Below the pieces are notes generated by a model. That model did not search any database. It was not told the DNA's origin and saw nothing but the letters and a program-made list of their open reading frames with translations. From assembly GCA_000510425.1 (NCBI GenBank), contig AZKM01000016.1, positions 65,204-129,203 on the forward strand: a DNA stretch of 64,000 nucleotides, read 5' to 3'. This DNA is from Eubacterium nodatum ATCC 33099. GTDB lineage: Bacteria > Bacillota > Clostridia > Peptostreptococcales > Anaerovoracaceae. The position numbers were made by a program, and so were the translations under genes. Below are positions 38,912 to 47,173 of this stretch, piece by piece (the first letter of the stretch is position 1; every line of letters begins with the position of its first letter).

Positions 38912-38983
38912 AAATCAGGGATTTATTCCGCTGTTTTGCCTTTATGCAAGGCAGTAACTGTCGCTGTTATAAATTCCTGATTT
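38912..38983. ncRNA. Nested stem-loop, candidate structured RNA
   Basis: Two 15-nt arms (38912-38926 and 38969-38983) pair with a single mismatch and enclose a shorter stem TGCCTT/AAGGCA (38937-38953). TCTTTTATTTT follows on the plus strand. No gene overlaps. It could be a small RNA, a terminator-like barrier before the trp promoter, or a mobile remnant. The rest of 38699-39027 shows nothing clear. Confidence 0.3.
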
Positions 38984-39027
38984 CTTTTATTTTGAAAACT
39001 TTCACAAATTTTCATTTGTAAAATTGG

Positions 39028-39056
39028 TTGACAACCACAATTTCACGGGGTATAAT
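39028..39056 (+). promoter_or_regulatory. Consensus promoter of the trp T-box/trpB2
   Basis: Exact TTGACA, a 17-nt spacer and exact TATAAT. The transcript starts just before the T-box leader. Confidence 0.9.
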
Positions 39057-39062
39057 CTAGAA

Positions 39063-39370
39063 CTATATAAACCATTGAAGAAGAGTGAGTAGATTTATGC
39101 CTCTGCATTTCAGAGAGTTGCCGATGGTGAGATGGCACATGTATGTATGAGTCGAATGGGCTTCTGAGGGCAAGCTGAACTGAACCCGAATGTAAGGCAA
39201 AGGATTTTGCCTTATCATCCTTTCAAAGTAGGTGAGACGGAGAATAAACTTCGTAACCAAATTAAGCATATGTCAGTATGCGTAGAGCGGACGCTTCATA
39301 AGCGTCAAGCCGGGTGGCACCGCAAGAGGATTTCACTCTTGTCCCAGCAAATCGGGACAAGAGTTTTTTT
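39063..39370 (+). promoter_or_regulatory. Tryptophan-specific T-box riboswitch
   Basis: Stem I carries AGAGAG and the distal loop GATGGTGAGAT, then GAA-TGG-GCTTCTGAG, in which TGG (39157-39159) is the specifier codon for tryptophan. The T-box sequence GGGTGGCACCGC is at 39312-39323. A terminator (ACTCTTGTCCC / GGGACAAGAGT, then seven T, 39335-39370) follows. Uncharged tRNA-Trp would pair with the specifier and T-box and allow read-through into trpB2. Confidence 0.95.
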
Positions 39371-39427
39371 GTTCCTGCTGCAAATACATTCATGTAAATT
39401 ACAGTGCAAAAGAAAAAGGAGACAAAT

Positions 39428-40810
39428 ATGGCAAAAGACAAAACATCAATACCTTACAAAATCTATCTCTCGGAGGATGAACTTCCAACCGGATACTACG
39501 ATGTCAGGGCAGATATGAAAGAAAAACCTGCTCCCCTTCTAAGTCCGGAAACTCTAATGCCTATTACCGCTGAAGAACTTGAAAAGGTTTTCTGTAAGGA
39601 ACTTGTTAAGCAAGAGTTGAATACCTCAAAGAGATACATTGATATTCCTACGGAAATAAGGGATTTTTACAAAATGTACAGACCATCCCCCCTTGTTCGT
39701 GCCTACTGCCTGGAAGAAAAATTAGATACGCCGGCAAAGATTTACTATAAATTTGAAGGTAATAACACCAGCGGCTCCCATAAACTTAATTCCGCAATAG
39801 CACAGGCTTACTATGCTAAAAAGCAAGGACTTAAGGGAGTTACAACAGAAACGGGCGCAGGACAGTGGGGTACGGCTCTCTCCATGGCGTGCTCATACTT
39901 CGGTTTGGACTGTAATGTCTATATGGTAAAGGTTTCTTACGAGCAAAAGCCATTTAGAAGGGAAGTAATGAGAACCTACGGAGCAAAGGTTACACCCTCA
40001 CCCTCAATGACCACAGATATAGGGAAAATGATCAACAAAAAATTTCCTGAAACTACCGGCTCTCTAGGTTGTGCCATATCAGAAGCTGTTGAAGTTGCAA
40101 CCAAAACTGAAGGATATAGATATGTTCTCGGCAGTGTTTTAAATCAGGTTGCTCTGCACCAGAGCATTATAGGTCTGGAAACAAAGAAAGCCCTCGAAAA
40201 GTATGGAATTGAACCTGACATAATTATAGGCTGTGCCGGTGGAGGCTCAAACCTTGCAGGTCTTATCGCACCCTTTGCAGGTGAAAAGCTTCGCGGAGAA
40301 AAAGATTATAAAATACTGGCAGTGGAGCCGGCTTCCTGCCCATCTCTAACCAGGGGAAAATTCGCCTACGACTACTGCGATACGGGAATGGTATGCCCTC
40401 TTGCAAAAATGTATACTCTGGGAAGTCAGTTCATTCCATCTGCCAGTCACGCAGGCGGACTGAGATTCCACGGAATGAGTCCTATCATATCTGCGCTGTA
40501 TGAACAAAAAGTCATAGATGCCGTTACATGCGAACAGACAGCAATCTTCGATGCTGCTGAAAAATTTGCAAGATGTGAGGGAATCCTGCCTGCTCCTGAA
40601 AGTAGCCATGCCATCAAAGCTGCCATGGACGAGGCATTGAAATGCAAAGAAAACGGCGAAGAAAAAACTATTGTCTTCGGTTTAACCGGAACCGGATATT
40701 TTGATTTAAAGGCTTATGAGCAGTTCAATAATAAAACTATGTCCGACTATATTCCAACCGATGAAGAAATTCAAAAAGGGTTTGATGCTCTTCCCCGGGT
40801 TGAATATTAG
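39428..40810 (+). CDS. trpB: Tryptophan synthase beta-like TrpB2
   Basis: 460 residues from ATG 39428 behind AAAAAGGAGACAAAT. The extended N-terminus, PLP lysine K119 in NTSGSHKLNSA, the ETGAGQWG loop and the phosphate-binding CAGGGSNLAG identify the TrpB2 subfamily, which is longer than classical TrpB (about 400) and works without a tightly bound TrpA. It joins indole and serine to tryptophan. No trpA or other trp gene is adjacent, so it may salvage free indole; this is inferred. A tryptophan T-box controls it, which supports the function. Confidence 0.93.
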   Translation: MAKDKTSIPYKIYLSEDELPTGYYDVRADMKEKPAPLLSPETLMPITAEELEKVFCKELVKQELNTSKRYIDIPTEIRDFYKMYRPSPLVRAYCLEEKLDTPAKIYYKFEGNNTSGSHKLNSAIAQAYYAKKQGLKGVTTETGAGQWGTALSMACSYFGLDCNVYMVKVSYEQKPFRREVMRTYGAKVTPSPSMTTDIGKMINKKFPETTGSLGCAISEAVEVATKTEGYRYVLGSVLNQVALHQSIIGLETKKALEKYGIEPDIIIGCAGGGSNLAGLIAPFAGEKLRGEKDYKILAVEPASCPSLTRGKFAYDYCDTGMVCPLAKMYTLGSQFIPSASHAGGLRFHGMSPIISALYEQKVIDAVTCEQTAIFDAAEKFARCEGILPAPESSHAIKAAMDEALKCKENGEEKTIVFGLTGTGYFDLKAYEQFNNKTMSDYIPTDEEIQKGFDALPRVEY

Positions 40811-40820
40811 CCACAAAACT

Positions 40821-40934
40821 AACCGGAAATTTCAATAAAATTCGGTATCAACTAAAATAAAAATTTCAACAAAGTTTATTATCAACTGTAAAATGAACCG
40901 GAAACTCCAACAAAATTTAGTATTAACCATAAAA
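40821..40934. repeat. Three imperfect AT-rich tandem units after trpB2
   Basis: Units beginning near 40821, 40860 and 40896 share (AACCGG)AAATTTCAAyAAA...GTATCAACT with substitutions. A fourth partial copy (GGATTTCAACGAAAG) forms part of the following hairpin. I know of no function. Confidence 0.4.
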
Positions 40935-40937
40935 AAA

Positions 40938-40973
40938 GTATGAGGATTTCAACGAAAGCTGAAATCCTCATAC
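40938..40973. terminator. Bidirectional terminator between trpB2 and metA-lysC
   Basis: Perfect 14-bp arms GTATGAGGATTTCA and complement flank an 8-nt loop. T tracts follow on both strands. It ends two bases from the stop of the minus-strand fusion gene. Confidence 0.85.
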
Positions 40974-40974
40974 T

Positions 40975-43221
40975 CTATTTTTTTATAAACTCCCTATAAA
41001 TCGCTTTTACAGCCTTCTCATAGTTGCTGTTGTCTACTCCTATTAAAGTGTTGACTCCATCCACACCGTAATCTATCATCTTAACATTGATATTTCTGCT
41101 TGCCAAAGCAGTAAGAACTTTAGCACCCAGCGCTAAGGACTTCGCCATATGTCTGCTTACAACAGCAATTAGGGAAATTCCCGTATTGGCACTGACACTG
41201 CCCGAACCTATGATATTTTTAATTTCAATTTCCAGCCTGGAAATCTTGCCTTTAACATTTTCTTCCCTTGTAAATATGTTTAAAGAATCTATTCCGGAAA
41301 CAACATTGTTTATGGCAATTCCCTCTTTAGAAAACACATCCATAACTTTACTGCGCAACTCCAAATTCTCGCTTAGCCTGTCCTTTTCTATAAGAAAACC
41401 GGCATAGCCCTTGCCTCCTGAAATTCCTGAGATTTTCAGCAGGCTTTCTCGTTCATCTCCTATGTTCGCAATCAGGGTTCCCGGTACCTTCGGACAATTA
41501 GTATTTCTTATATTTATCGGTATTCCCATTTTTCTGACCGGAAATACCACATCTTCATGCATAACCTGTGCTCCCATGGCAGAAAGCTCCCTTAACTCTT
41601 TATAGGTTATCAGAGGTACCGGAAGCGGATTATCTACAATCTGCGGATCTGCCAGGAGCATACCGCTGACATCGGTCCAGTTCTCATATAAACCGGCCTT
41701 GATGCCTGCTGTAATGACGGCACCTGAAAGGTCCGAACCGCCTCTGGAAAAAGTAACTATGCTCCCATTCGAATCACTTCCGTAAAAACCTGGAATCACT
41801 GCATTTTCATGCTTTGAAAGGACTTCATTCACTCTCCTTAAAGAATCCTCCAGTATAAATTCCCCATTTGCATCAAAAATTATAAGCTCTTCCGCATCAA
41901 CAAAGTCATATCCCAAAATCTTTGCAATCACTTTGCCGGTAAGATATTCTCCACGACTTACAAGGTAATCTTTATTTCCATTTTTGATAAATTCCGATTT
42001 AATATTTTTTATCTCTTCGTCGAAATTAAAGTCGCAGGCTATTGCTTGAAAGCGCTCCTTTATAATTTGGAGATTTTTATCTGTTTTAGAATTATCTTCA
42101 GATGCCTCTATAAGAAGATCTGTTACTTTCGTATCATCTGCTGTCCTTTTTCCCGGTGCAGAAACCACAATAAATTTTCTCGCACTGTCTTTCTCCACAA
42201 TTTCCTTTACCTTCATAACCTGTGACAGGTCGGCAAGGGAGCTTCCTCCGAATTTAGCCACCTTTACAGCAACATTTTCTGAAGTAAAGGGTTTCAGATC
42301 CTCCTGACTTATTGTACTTATGTCGTACGGAGTTGACTGATATACAAAATAGTTGAGCCAGTTAGAAAACAGCAGATTCGCACAGGATCTCCATTTTACT
42401 GACGGTGTCTCGGTATCGTCATCATTCGGATAGTAATTATCCGGCACCTTCGGATTAAGTCCTGCATTTTTATCTCTGAGATATTCCCTCTGCAATGTAT
42501 CCCAATCGTATTCCGAATGACCCATTATGAATATCTGACGGTTTTTCTTGGATTTCACAGCAAATACACCCGGCTTCTCACCGCTTGACAAAATCTCAAG
42601 TTCCGGAATTTTTTCTATGTCTTCTCTCGAAATTGTTGTGTTTCTGGAATGGGGAACATAAAATGTATCATCAAAACCTCTAAACAGCATTCCGTTTTTT
42701 CGTTCCAAGATATGTTCATATACCCCGGAAAGTTTTTCCTTCATAATGCGTTTCTTTATACCGTAGTGATAATACAGTCCTGCCTGTGCACCCCAGCAGA
42801 TATGAAAAGTACTGTGCACATGGTTTTTGGACCACTCCATTATCTCACACAGCTCATCCCAATATTCCACCTCTTCAAATTCCATGAGTTCAACGGGTGC
42901 GCCGGTTATGATCATTCCATCATAAAAATTATCCTTTACATACTCAAAGGTTTTATAAAACGCCAACATATGCTCCTGTGATGTATTTTTAGATTTATGT
43001 GTACCGGTCTGCAGAAGCTCCAGCTCAATCTGCAGAGGAGTATTTCCCAAAAGCCTGGTAAGTTGTGTTTCCGTATCAATCTTTGTCGGCATCAAATTAA
43101 GAAGTAATATGTGCAGAGGACGGATGTCCTGAGTCATTGCTCTTTTATCCGTCATTACGAATACATTCTCTTCGGTCAGCGTCTCCACTGCCGGCAGATT
43201 ATTTGGCACTTTAATTGGCAC
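40975..43221 (-). CDS. Homoserine O-acyltransferase (MetA)-aspartokinase fusion
   Basis: 748 residues from GTG 43221 behind GGAGG. Residues 1-303 are a complete MetA with the catalytic triad C142 (HICWGAQAG), H235 and E237 (GHSEYD). E111 at the acyl-CoA site indicates acetyl-CoA rather than succinyl-CoA, from work on Bacillus cereus MetA. After a short linker, residues 318-748 are a full aspartokinase: [16 protein letters not shown], and two ACT-like regulatory regions from about 610. The first step of the aspartate family and the first methionine-specific step are thus on one chain. I know both enzymes only as separate proteins. It lies 30 nt after the zinc-operon lipoprotein gene. Confidence 0.93.
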   Translation of the reverse strand: MPIKVPNNLPAVETLTEENVFVMTDKRAMTQDIRPLHILLLNLMPTKIDTETQLTRLLGNTPLQIELELLQTGTHKSKNTSQEHMLAFYKTFEYVKDNFYDGMIITGAPVELMEFEEVEYWDELCEIMEWSKNHVHSTFHICWGAQAGLYYHYGIKKRIMKEKLSGVYEHILERKNGMLFRGFDDTFYVPHSRNTTISREDIEKIPELEILSSGEKPGVFAVKSKKNRQIFIMGHSEYDWDTLQREYLRDKNAGLNPKVPDNYYPNDDDTETPSVKWRSCANLLFSNWLNYFVYQSTPYDISTISQEDLKPFTSENVAVKVAKFGGSSLADLSQVMKVKEIVEKDSARKFIVVSAPGKRTADDTKVTDLLIEASEDNSKTDKNLQIIKERFQAIACDFNFDEEIKNIKSEFIKNGNKDYLVSRGEYLTGKVIAKILGYDFVDAEELIIFDANGEFILEDSLRRVNEVLSKHENAVIPGFYGSDSNGSIVTFSRGGSDLSGAVITAGIKAGLYENWTDVSGMLLADPQIVDNPLPVPLITYKELRELSAMGAQVMHEDVVFPVRKMGIPINIRNTNCPKVPGTLIANIGDERESLLKISGISGGKGYAGFLIEKDRLSENLELRSKVMDVFSKEGIAINNVVSGIDSLNIFTREENVKGKISRLEIEIKNIIGSGSVSANTGISLIAVVSRHMAKSLALGAKVLTALASRNINVKMIDYGVDGVNTLIGVDNSNYEKAVKAIYREFIKK

Positions 43222-43251
43222 AGCCCACTCCTCCTTTTAGTTCAATAACTT

Positions 43252-43854
43252 TTAATTTTTCACTATATCTTTTCCAACTTTTTTCATTTTTTCTACTTTA
43301 AGAGCCTCAAGATAGTAAAACTCGCCCTTATTAGGCAGGCTACCTCTTCTCAAAATTCCGGTCACCTTTATCCAATCCTTCGCATTCTTCAGCTTTGACA
43401 GGTCACCATCCCAAAGGAACTCAAAGCTAACATAATTCCCTTTACAATACGGACAGCTCGGACCATACCGCCCTATAAAGTCGAATGGTGCAAACTCATT
43501 GACATAGTACCCCTCAATTTCAACTACCTTACCGTCATATTTATTAAAGTTTTCATACCAATCGTTTATTTGCGTTGCGTAATACTTATCTCCTACGGTG
43601 ATGTCGGGTTTCCCCTTATACGCCTTTCTATCGCCTTTAAAATCGCACTTATAGACAGCCTTATCCTTTTTATACGTCTTGCCCTTTTGACCTTTCAGAA
43701 CACCTCTTGCACCGTCGTTCTGATTTTTATCCTCTGCCTTGCTGCCTTCAGTTCCCGTTTTCTTATCATTACCTACGACTTTTTTGGTACTGCATCCACA
43801 TAACAAGCCCGAACAAAAAATTAAAACTAAAATTAAAATCAGTGTCTTTTTCAT
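43252..43854 (-). CDS. Lipoprotein with CPYC motif, zinc-operon accessory
   Basis: 200 residues from ATG 43854; a second ATG at 43857 is too close to its GAGGG. The signal ends in lipobox LLCGCS. A Lys/Asp/Gly-rich linker (about 25-65) leads to an OB-like domain (about 85-195) with KVVEIEGYYVNEF, RYGPSCPYCKGNYVSFEF and WIKVTGILRRG. This layout recalls the soluble half of YcgQ/DUF1980 proteins, which are Zur-controlled in Bacillus; the similarity is from pattern only. It overlaps the end of znuB (TGATG). The role is probably zinc binding or transfer at the cell surface. Confidence 0.65.
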   Translation of the reverse strand: MKKTLILILVLIFCSGLLCGCSTKKVVGNDKKTGTEGSKAEDKNQNDGARGVLKGQKGKTYKKDKAVYKCDFKGDRKAYKGKPDITVGDKYYATQINDWYENFNKYDGKVVEIEGYYVNEFAPFDFIGRYGPSCPYCKGNYVSFEFLWDGDLSKLKNAKDWIKVTGILRRGSLPNKGEFYYLEALKVEKMKKVGKDIVKN

Positions 43855-44681
43855 CATACCCTCGCTTTTGTTTTAAAACGCTCAATTGCCGCAAATATCA
43901 TAAATACAGCTATATTTATGATTACAATACTGGCACCTGTCGGTGTCGAATAGATGTAGGAGATTATCACTCCCAGACAAAAACATATAACTGCTATAAC
44001 AACTGATGCTATAACAACCCAAGAAAATCTCTTAAAAATCCTCATTGCGGAAAGCGAAGGGAAAACTATCAAACTGGAAATTAAAAGTGTTCCCATCATT
44101 CTCATGCCTAATACCACGGTAACAGCCGTAAGCATAGCGATAATCATATTATAAAGATTACTGTTTACACCTGTCGCCTTTGAAAAGTTCTCATCAAATG
44201 TCACCGCGAATATCCTGGGATAAAAAGCCAAAAACATTATTATTACCACAATCGAAAGGATAACTGAAATAATAACATCAGACTGACTCATAGCAAGAAT
44301 ACTTCCGAACATATAGTTACACACATCTGTGTTCATTCCTGTGGTTAAGGAAATTGTCATAACCCCCACTGCAAGTGCACCGCTGCACATCAGGGCTGTG
44401 GCTGCATCTCCCTTTATTCTGCTGTTTTCGTTCATCCTCAGCAGCAGAAAAGCTGCAATTATGCAAACCGGAATAGACAGAGTCAGTGGTGCCATCCCAA
44501 AGGCATACGCCACCGCAAGGGCTGCAAATCCCATATGAGAAAGACCATCTCCTATCATGGAATATCTTTTCAGCACAAGACTCGTCCCCAGCAGAGCAGA
44601 GCAGAGAGAAACCAGAATTCCAACAATGAGTGCCCTCTGTAAAAAAGGATAGGAGAGCATTTCCGACATTAAATCAAACAT
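43854..44681 (-). CDS. znuB: Zinc ABC transporter permease ZnuB
   Basis: 275 residues from ATG 44681 (MFDLMSEMLSYPFLQRALI) behind GGGGGAG. Eight to nine hydrophobic segments and SMIGDGLSHMGFAALAVAYAFG are typical of the ABC-3 family. It is the inner-membrane channel for Zn2+ delivered by ZnuA. The start overlaps the end of znuC by 8 nt and its stop overlaps the next gene, so the operon is fully coupled. Mn2+ permeases belong to the same family; the Zur-type regulator at the operon head favours zinc. Confidence 0.9.
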   Translation of the reverse strand: MFDLMSEMLSYPFLQRALIVGILVSLCSALLGTSLVLKRYSMIGDGLSHMGFAALAVAYAFGMAPLTLSIPVCIIAAFLLLRMNENSRIKGDAATALMCSGALAVGVMTISLTTGMNTDVCNYMFGSILAMSQSDVIISVILSIVVIIMFLAFYPRIFAVTFDENFSKATGVNSNLYNMIIAMLTAVTVVLGMRMMGTLLISSLIVFPSLSAMRIFKRFSWVVIASVVIAVICFCLGVIISYIYSTPTGASIVIINIAVFMIFAAIERFKTKARV

Positions 44682-45384
44682 TTTTTTCTCCCCCTGTATA
44701 TGCAAAACTCCACTCCTGATTCTTATATTCTTCCATTGTTCCGAAGAACTTTTGCACTCCGTCTAAATGCAGCACATGGCTGGCATGGCTCACCACACCC
44801 TTAACATCATGGGATACCATAATGATAGTAATTCCCTTCTCACGATTCAGTTTTTCAATCATACGATAAAACTCTTCTGCTGCAACGGGATCAAGTCCTG
44901 TAACAGGTTCATCCAGCAAAAGCATTTTTTGAGTGGCGCAAAGGGCTCTGGCAAGAAGAACTCTCTGCTGCTGTCCCCCTGATAATTCTCTGTAACATTT
45001 ATTTTTTAACGATAGAATGTCCAATGCCTCAAGATTATCAATGACAAGCTGTTTATGTTTTTTGCCGTAAAAAAGCCTTCTTCCCATACTGTTCAGACAA
45101 CCTGAAAGCACAACCTCATAAACACTGGCGGGAAAATCTCTCTGTATCTGCGTCTGCTGTGGCAAATACCCTATTTCATTAGGCTTCAGTCCATCTCCTG
45201 TTACTATTTTTCCCTTCGTAGGTTTATTAAGGCGCAAAAGTCCCTTCATAAGAGTTGTCTTTCCACTTCCATTCTCACCGACAATACAAAGATACTCCCC
45301 TTGCTTCAGGGTAAAATTCACACCTTTCAGTACATCTTTTCCATCATATGAAAATGCTAAATCTTGACAAGCCAGTACACTCAT
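44674..45384 (-). CDS. znuC: Zinc ABC transporter ATPase ZnuC
   Basis: 236 residues. Walker A GENGSGKTT, Q-loop YLPQQTQIQRDFP, signature LSGGQQQR, Walker B MLLLDEP and switch His VSHD are all present. It powers uptake through ZnuB. It begins 23 nt after znuA. The IQRDFPASVYEVVLSG stretch is typical of zinc/manganese importers. Confidence 0.92.
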   Translation of the reverse strand: MSVLACQDLAFSYDGKDVLKGVNFTLKQGEYLCIVGENGSGKTTLMKGLLRLNKPTKGKIVTGDGLKPNEIGYLPQQTQIQRDFPASVYEVVLSGCLNSMGRRLFYGKKHKQLVIDNLEALDILSLKNKCYRELSGGQQQRVLLARALCATQKMLLLDEPVTGLDPVAAEEFYRMIEKLNREKGITIIMVSHDVKGVVSHASHVLHLDGVQKFFGTMEEYKNQEWSFAYTGGEKNV

Positions 45385-45407
45385 ATATCTTTTAAGCCTC
45401 CTTTAGC

Positions 45408-46499
45408 TCAGTTAAGAGCCTCTTTCATAACCTCTAAATTCCGGTTCATCAAATCCATGTATGTAACTCCCGATTCAAAGTCCTCTTTAGTAACATTGTG
45501 CACAGCGTTAAGCTGGCGCTTCTTCGCACCTGTAGCTTCACAAATCGACTTGCACACCTTTTCATTCGATAATTCGATGTGGAAAACAACAGGGATTTTA
45601 TCCTTTTTAACCCTCTTAGTTAGGAAGGCAATAGTTTCAGCACTCGCTTCAGTGTCATTTGAGCAACCTGGGAAAGCCGCATAATACTTTAGCTTATATG
45701 CATCTGCAAAATAACGGAACGGGAAACGGTCTCCAACAATTATTTCCTTACGTTTACCTCTTTTAACAACATTTTCAAACTGCGAATCAAGTTTTTTCAG
45801 CTTCTTGATGTAAGCCCTTGCATTATCCGCATAGTAATCCTTGTTATCCTTATCCAATTCACCGAGCTGTTTTGCCAGCTTATTAACTATTTTAACTGCG
45901 TTCTTTGGAGATGTCCAAACATGTTCATCCTGTTCAGTGCCACCTTCATGATTATGCTCCTGCTTCTTATCCGTTTCTTCACCTTCATGATGATCATGCT
46001 CCTCTTCTTTTTTCTTATGTTTTTTTTCATCATCATCGTGATGCTTTTCTTCCTTTTTGCCTGCCTTATCCTTGTCATGGTTATGTTCATGTTTTCCTTC
46101 AGTCATTCCTTTAACAGTTTTTTCTTCAACAGTCTTAACCATGTCCATAAGTTTCACGGTCTTCTGTTTCTTATTATCGACAGATTTTAGAATCTTTGAA
46201 ACCCATTCATCAGAATCTCCGCCCACATATACGAAAAATTTTGCCTCATTTACTTTCTTTATATCCTTAGGTGTAGGTTCAAAACTATGGGTTTCTGATC
46301 CCGGCGGTACAAGCATTGAAAGGTCAATCTTGTCTCCACCTATCTGACGAAGAAAATCATATTCCGGAAAAATAGTTGCCACTACCTTAAGCTTTCCACT
46401 ATCCTTTGTTTCTTTCTTCGCCTCTTTACCACAACCTGTTAAAAACGCTGCCGCTATTACAAACACCAATGCCAATACTACTAGTCCGCTTTTTTTCAT
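45408..46499 (-). CDS. znuA: Zinc-binding lipoprotein ZnuA/AdcA-like
   Basis: 363 residues from ATG 46499 (MKKSGLVV) behind GGAGGGAATA. The lipobox is FLTGC. The cluster A-I receptor fold shows zinc-ligand histidines H71 (GSETHSFEPTPKDI), EHVWTSPKN and VFHIELSN. Between the first two lies a long His/Asp/Glu/Lys loop (about 140-195; repeated HDH, HHDDD, HNH), which marks zinc rather than manganese receptors and may buffer Zn2+. It captures zinc outside the cell and hands it to ZnuB. It starts 43 nt after the Zur-type gene. Confidence 0.93.
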   Translation of the reverse strand: MKKSGLVVLALVFVIAAAFLTGCGKEAKKETKDSGKLKVVATIFPEYDFLRQIGGDKIDLSMLVPPGSETHSFEPTPKDIKKVNEAKFFVYVGGDSDEWVSKILKSVDNKKQKTVKLMDMVKTVEEKTVKGMTEGKHEHNHDKDKAGKKEEKHHDDDEKKHKKKEEEHDHHEGEETDKKQEHNHEGGTEQDEHVWTSPKNAVKIVNKLAKQLGELDKDNKDYYADNARAYIKKLKKLDSQFENVVKRGKRKEIIVGDRFPFRYFADAYKLKYYAAFPGCSNDTEASAETIAFLTKRVKKDKIPVVFHIELSNEKVCKSICEATGAKKRQLNAVHNVTKEDFESGVTYMDLMNRNLEVMKEALN

Positions 46500-46542
46500 T
46501 ATTCCCTCCAAACTATTCCGACTAATACCCATTTCAAAAGGT

Positions 46543-46947
46543 TTATTTGCATTTATCACAAATCCCGTAAAACATTATCTTCTCCGAATCAACCTGCACC
46601 TTATGTTCCTCTCTGAGATGGTCATACAGATGTCCCAACTCCGGACATTTAATTTGCACAAGTCGCCCGCATTCCTCACATTTAAGAGGAAATGATTCTT
46701 TATCATGGCTATTTGCAATAAATCTGTAGCATTTACCCTTTATCCCATCGATAGATACACTGGCAATTTTGCCTTCGGCGATGAGTTTATCAATTGTACG
46801 ATAAATAGTGGTAAGACCGACTTTAAGATTCCTACCCTCAAGGTACTCTGCAATCTGTTTAATGGTAACATATTCGCCGCCTTGGGAACTGATGCACCGA
46901 AAGATCATTTCTCTCTGTTTTGTGTTGTATTGTTTTCCGTTATTCAC
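46543..46947 (-). CDS. zur: Fur-family regulator, probably Zur
   Basis: 134 residues from GTG 46947, preceded by AGAGG at 5 nt. A longer reading from ATG 46983 is rejected because that ATG lies within the promoter -10. The N-terminal winged helix (KQYNTKQREMIFRCISSQGGEYVTIKQIAEYL...TTIYRTIDKL) is followed by a dimer domain with two structural CxxC pairs (CEEC, CDKC) and the HLYDHLREEH metal site. Position at the head of znuACB indicates Zur, the zinc-sensing repressor. A palindrome over its promoter suggests autoregulation. Confidence 0.88.
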   Translation of the reverse strand: MNNGKQYNTKQREMIFRCISSQGGEYVTIKQIAEYLEGRNLKVGLTTIYRTIDKLIAEGKIASVSIDGIKGKCYRFIANSHDKESFPLKCEECGRLVQIKCPELGHLYDHLREEHKVQVDSEKIMFYGICDKCK

Positions 46948-46967
46948 ATAAACCTCTCTTTGCGATT

Positions 46968-47010
46968 TGAAAATCGTTTTCATTTTACTCTAAAAATCAA
47001 GACTCGTCAA
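46968..47010 (-). promoter_or_regulatory. Zinc-operon promoter with Fur-family box
   Basis: On the minus strand, TTGACG (47010-47005), a 17-nt spacer and TAAAAT (46987-46982). The 15-bp palindrome TGAAAATCGTTTTCA (46968-46982) touches the -10 and resembles the 7-1-7 boxes bound by Fur, PerR and Zur. It would shut the whole operon when metal is plentiful. Confidence 0.7.
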
Positions 47011-47045
47011 GTTTTATGGCAGAAAAGACAGAATCAATACAAGTA

Positions 47046-47081
47046 AAACAGTGCCGGTGTTTTTCTTTACCGGCACTGTTT
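47046..47081 (-). terminator. Terminator after the triple FMN-binding gene
   Basis: Perfect 13-bp arms AAACAGTGCCGGT and complement flank a 10-nt loop. It separates the upstream surface-protein gene from the zinc operon. Confidence 0.8.
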
Positions 47082-47173
47082 AGTATAGAACCTTTTTTAC
47101 TATTTGCTATTTTGCAGCATCATCTCTACTTTTAACTAAAATATGTTCAACAATATTCGCTGCACCTGTACGC

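Noticed and set aside
44674..45384. Manganese rather than zinc transporter
   Set aside because: The long histidine-rich loop in the receptor and the Zur-type regulator at the operon head favour zinc.
45887..46190. Met/Ile-rich and Phe-rich frames overlapping znuA
   Set aside because: They are alternative readings of the His/Asp/Lys-rich loop codons and have no start signals.
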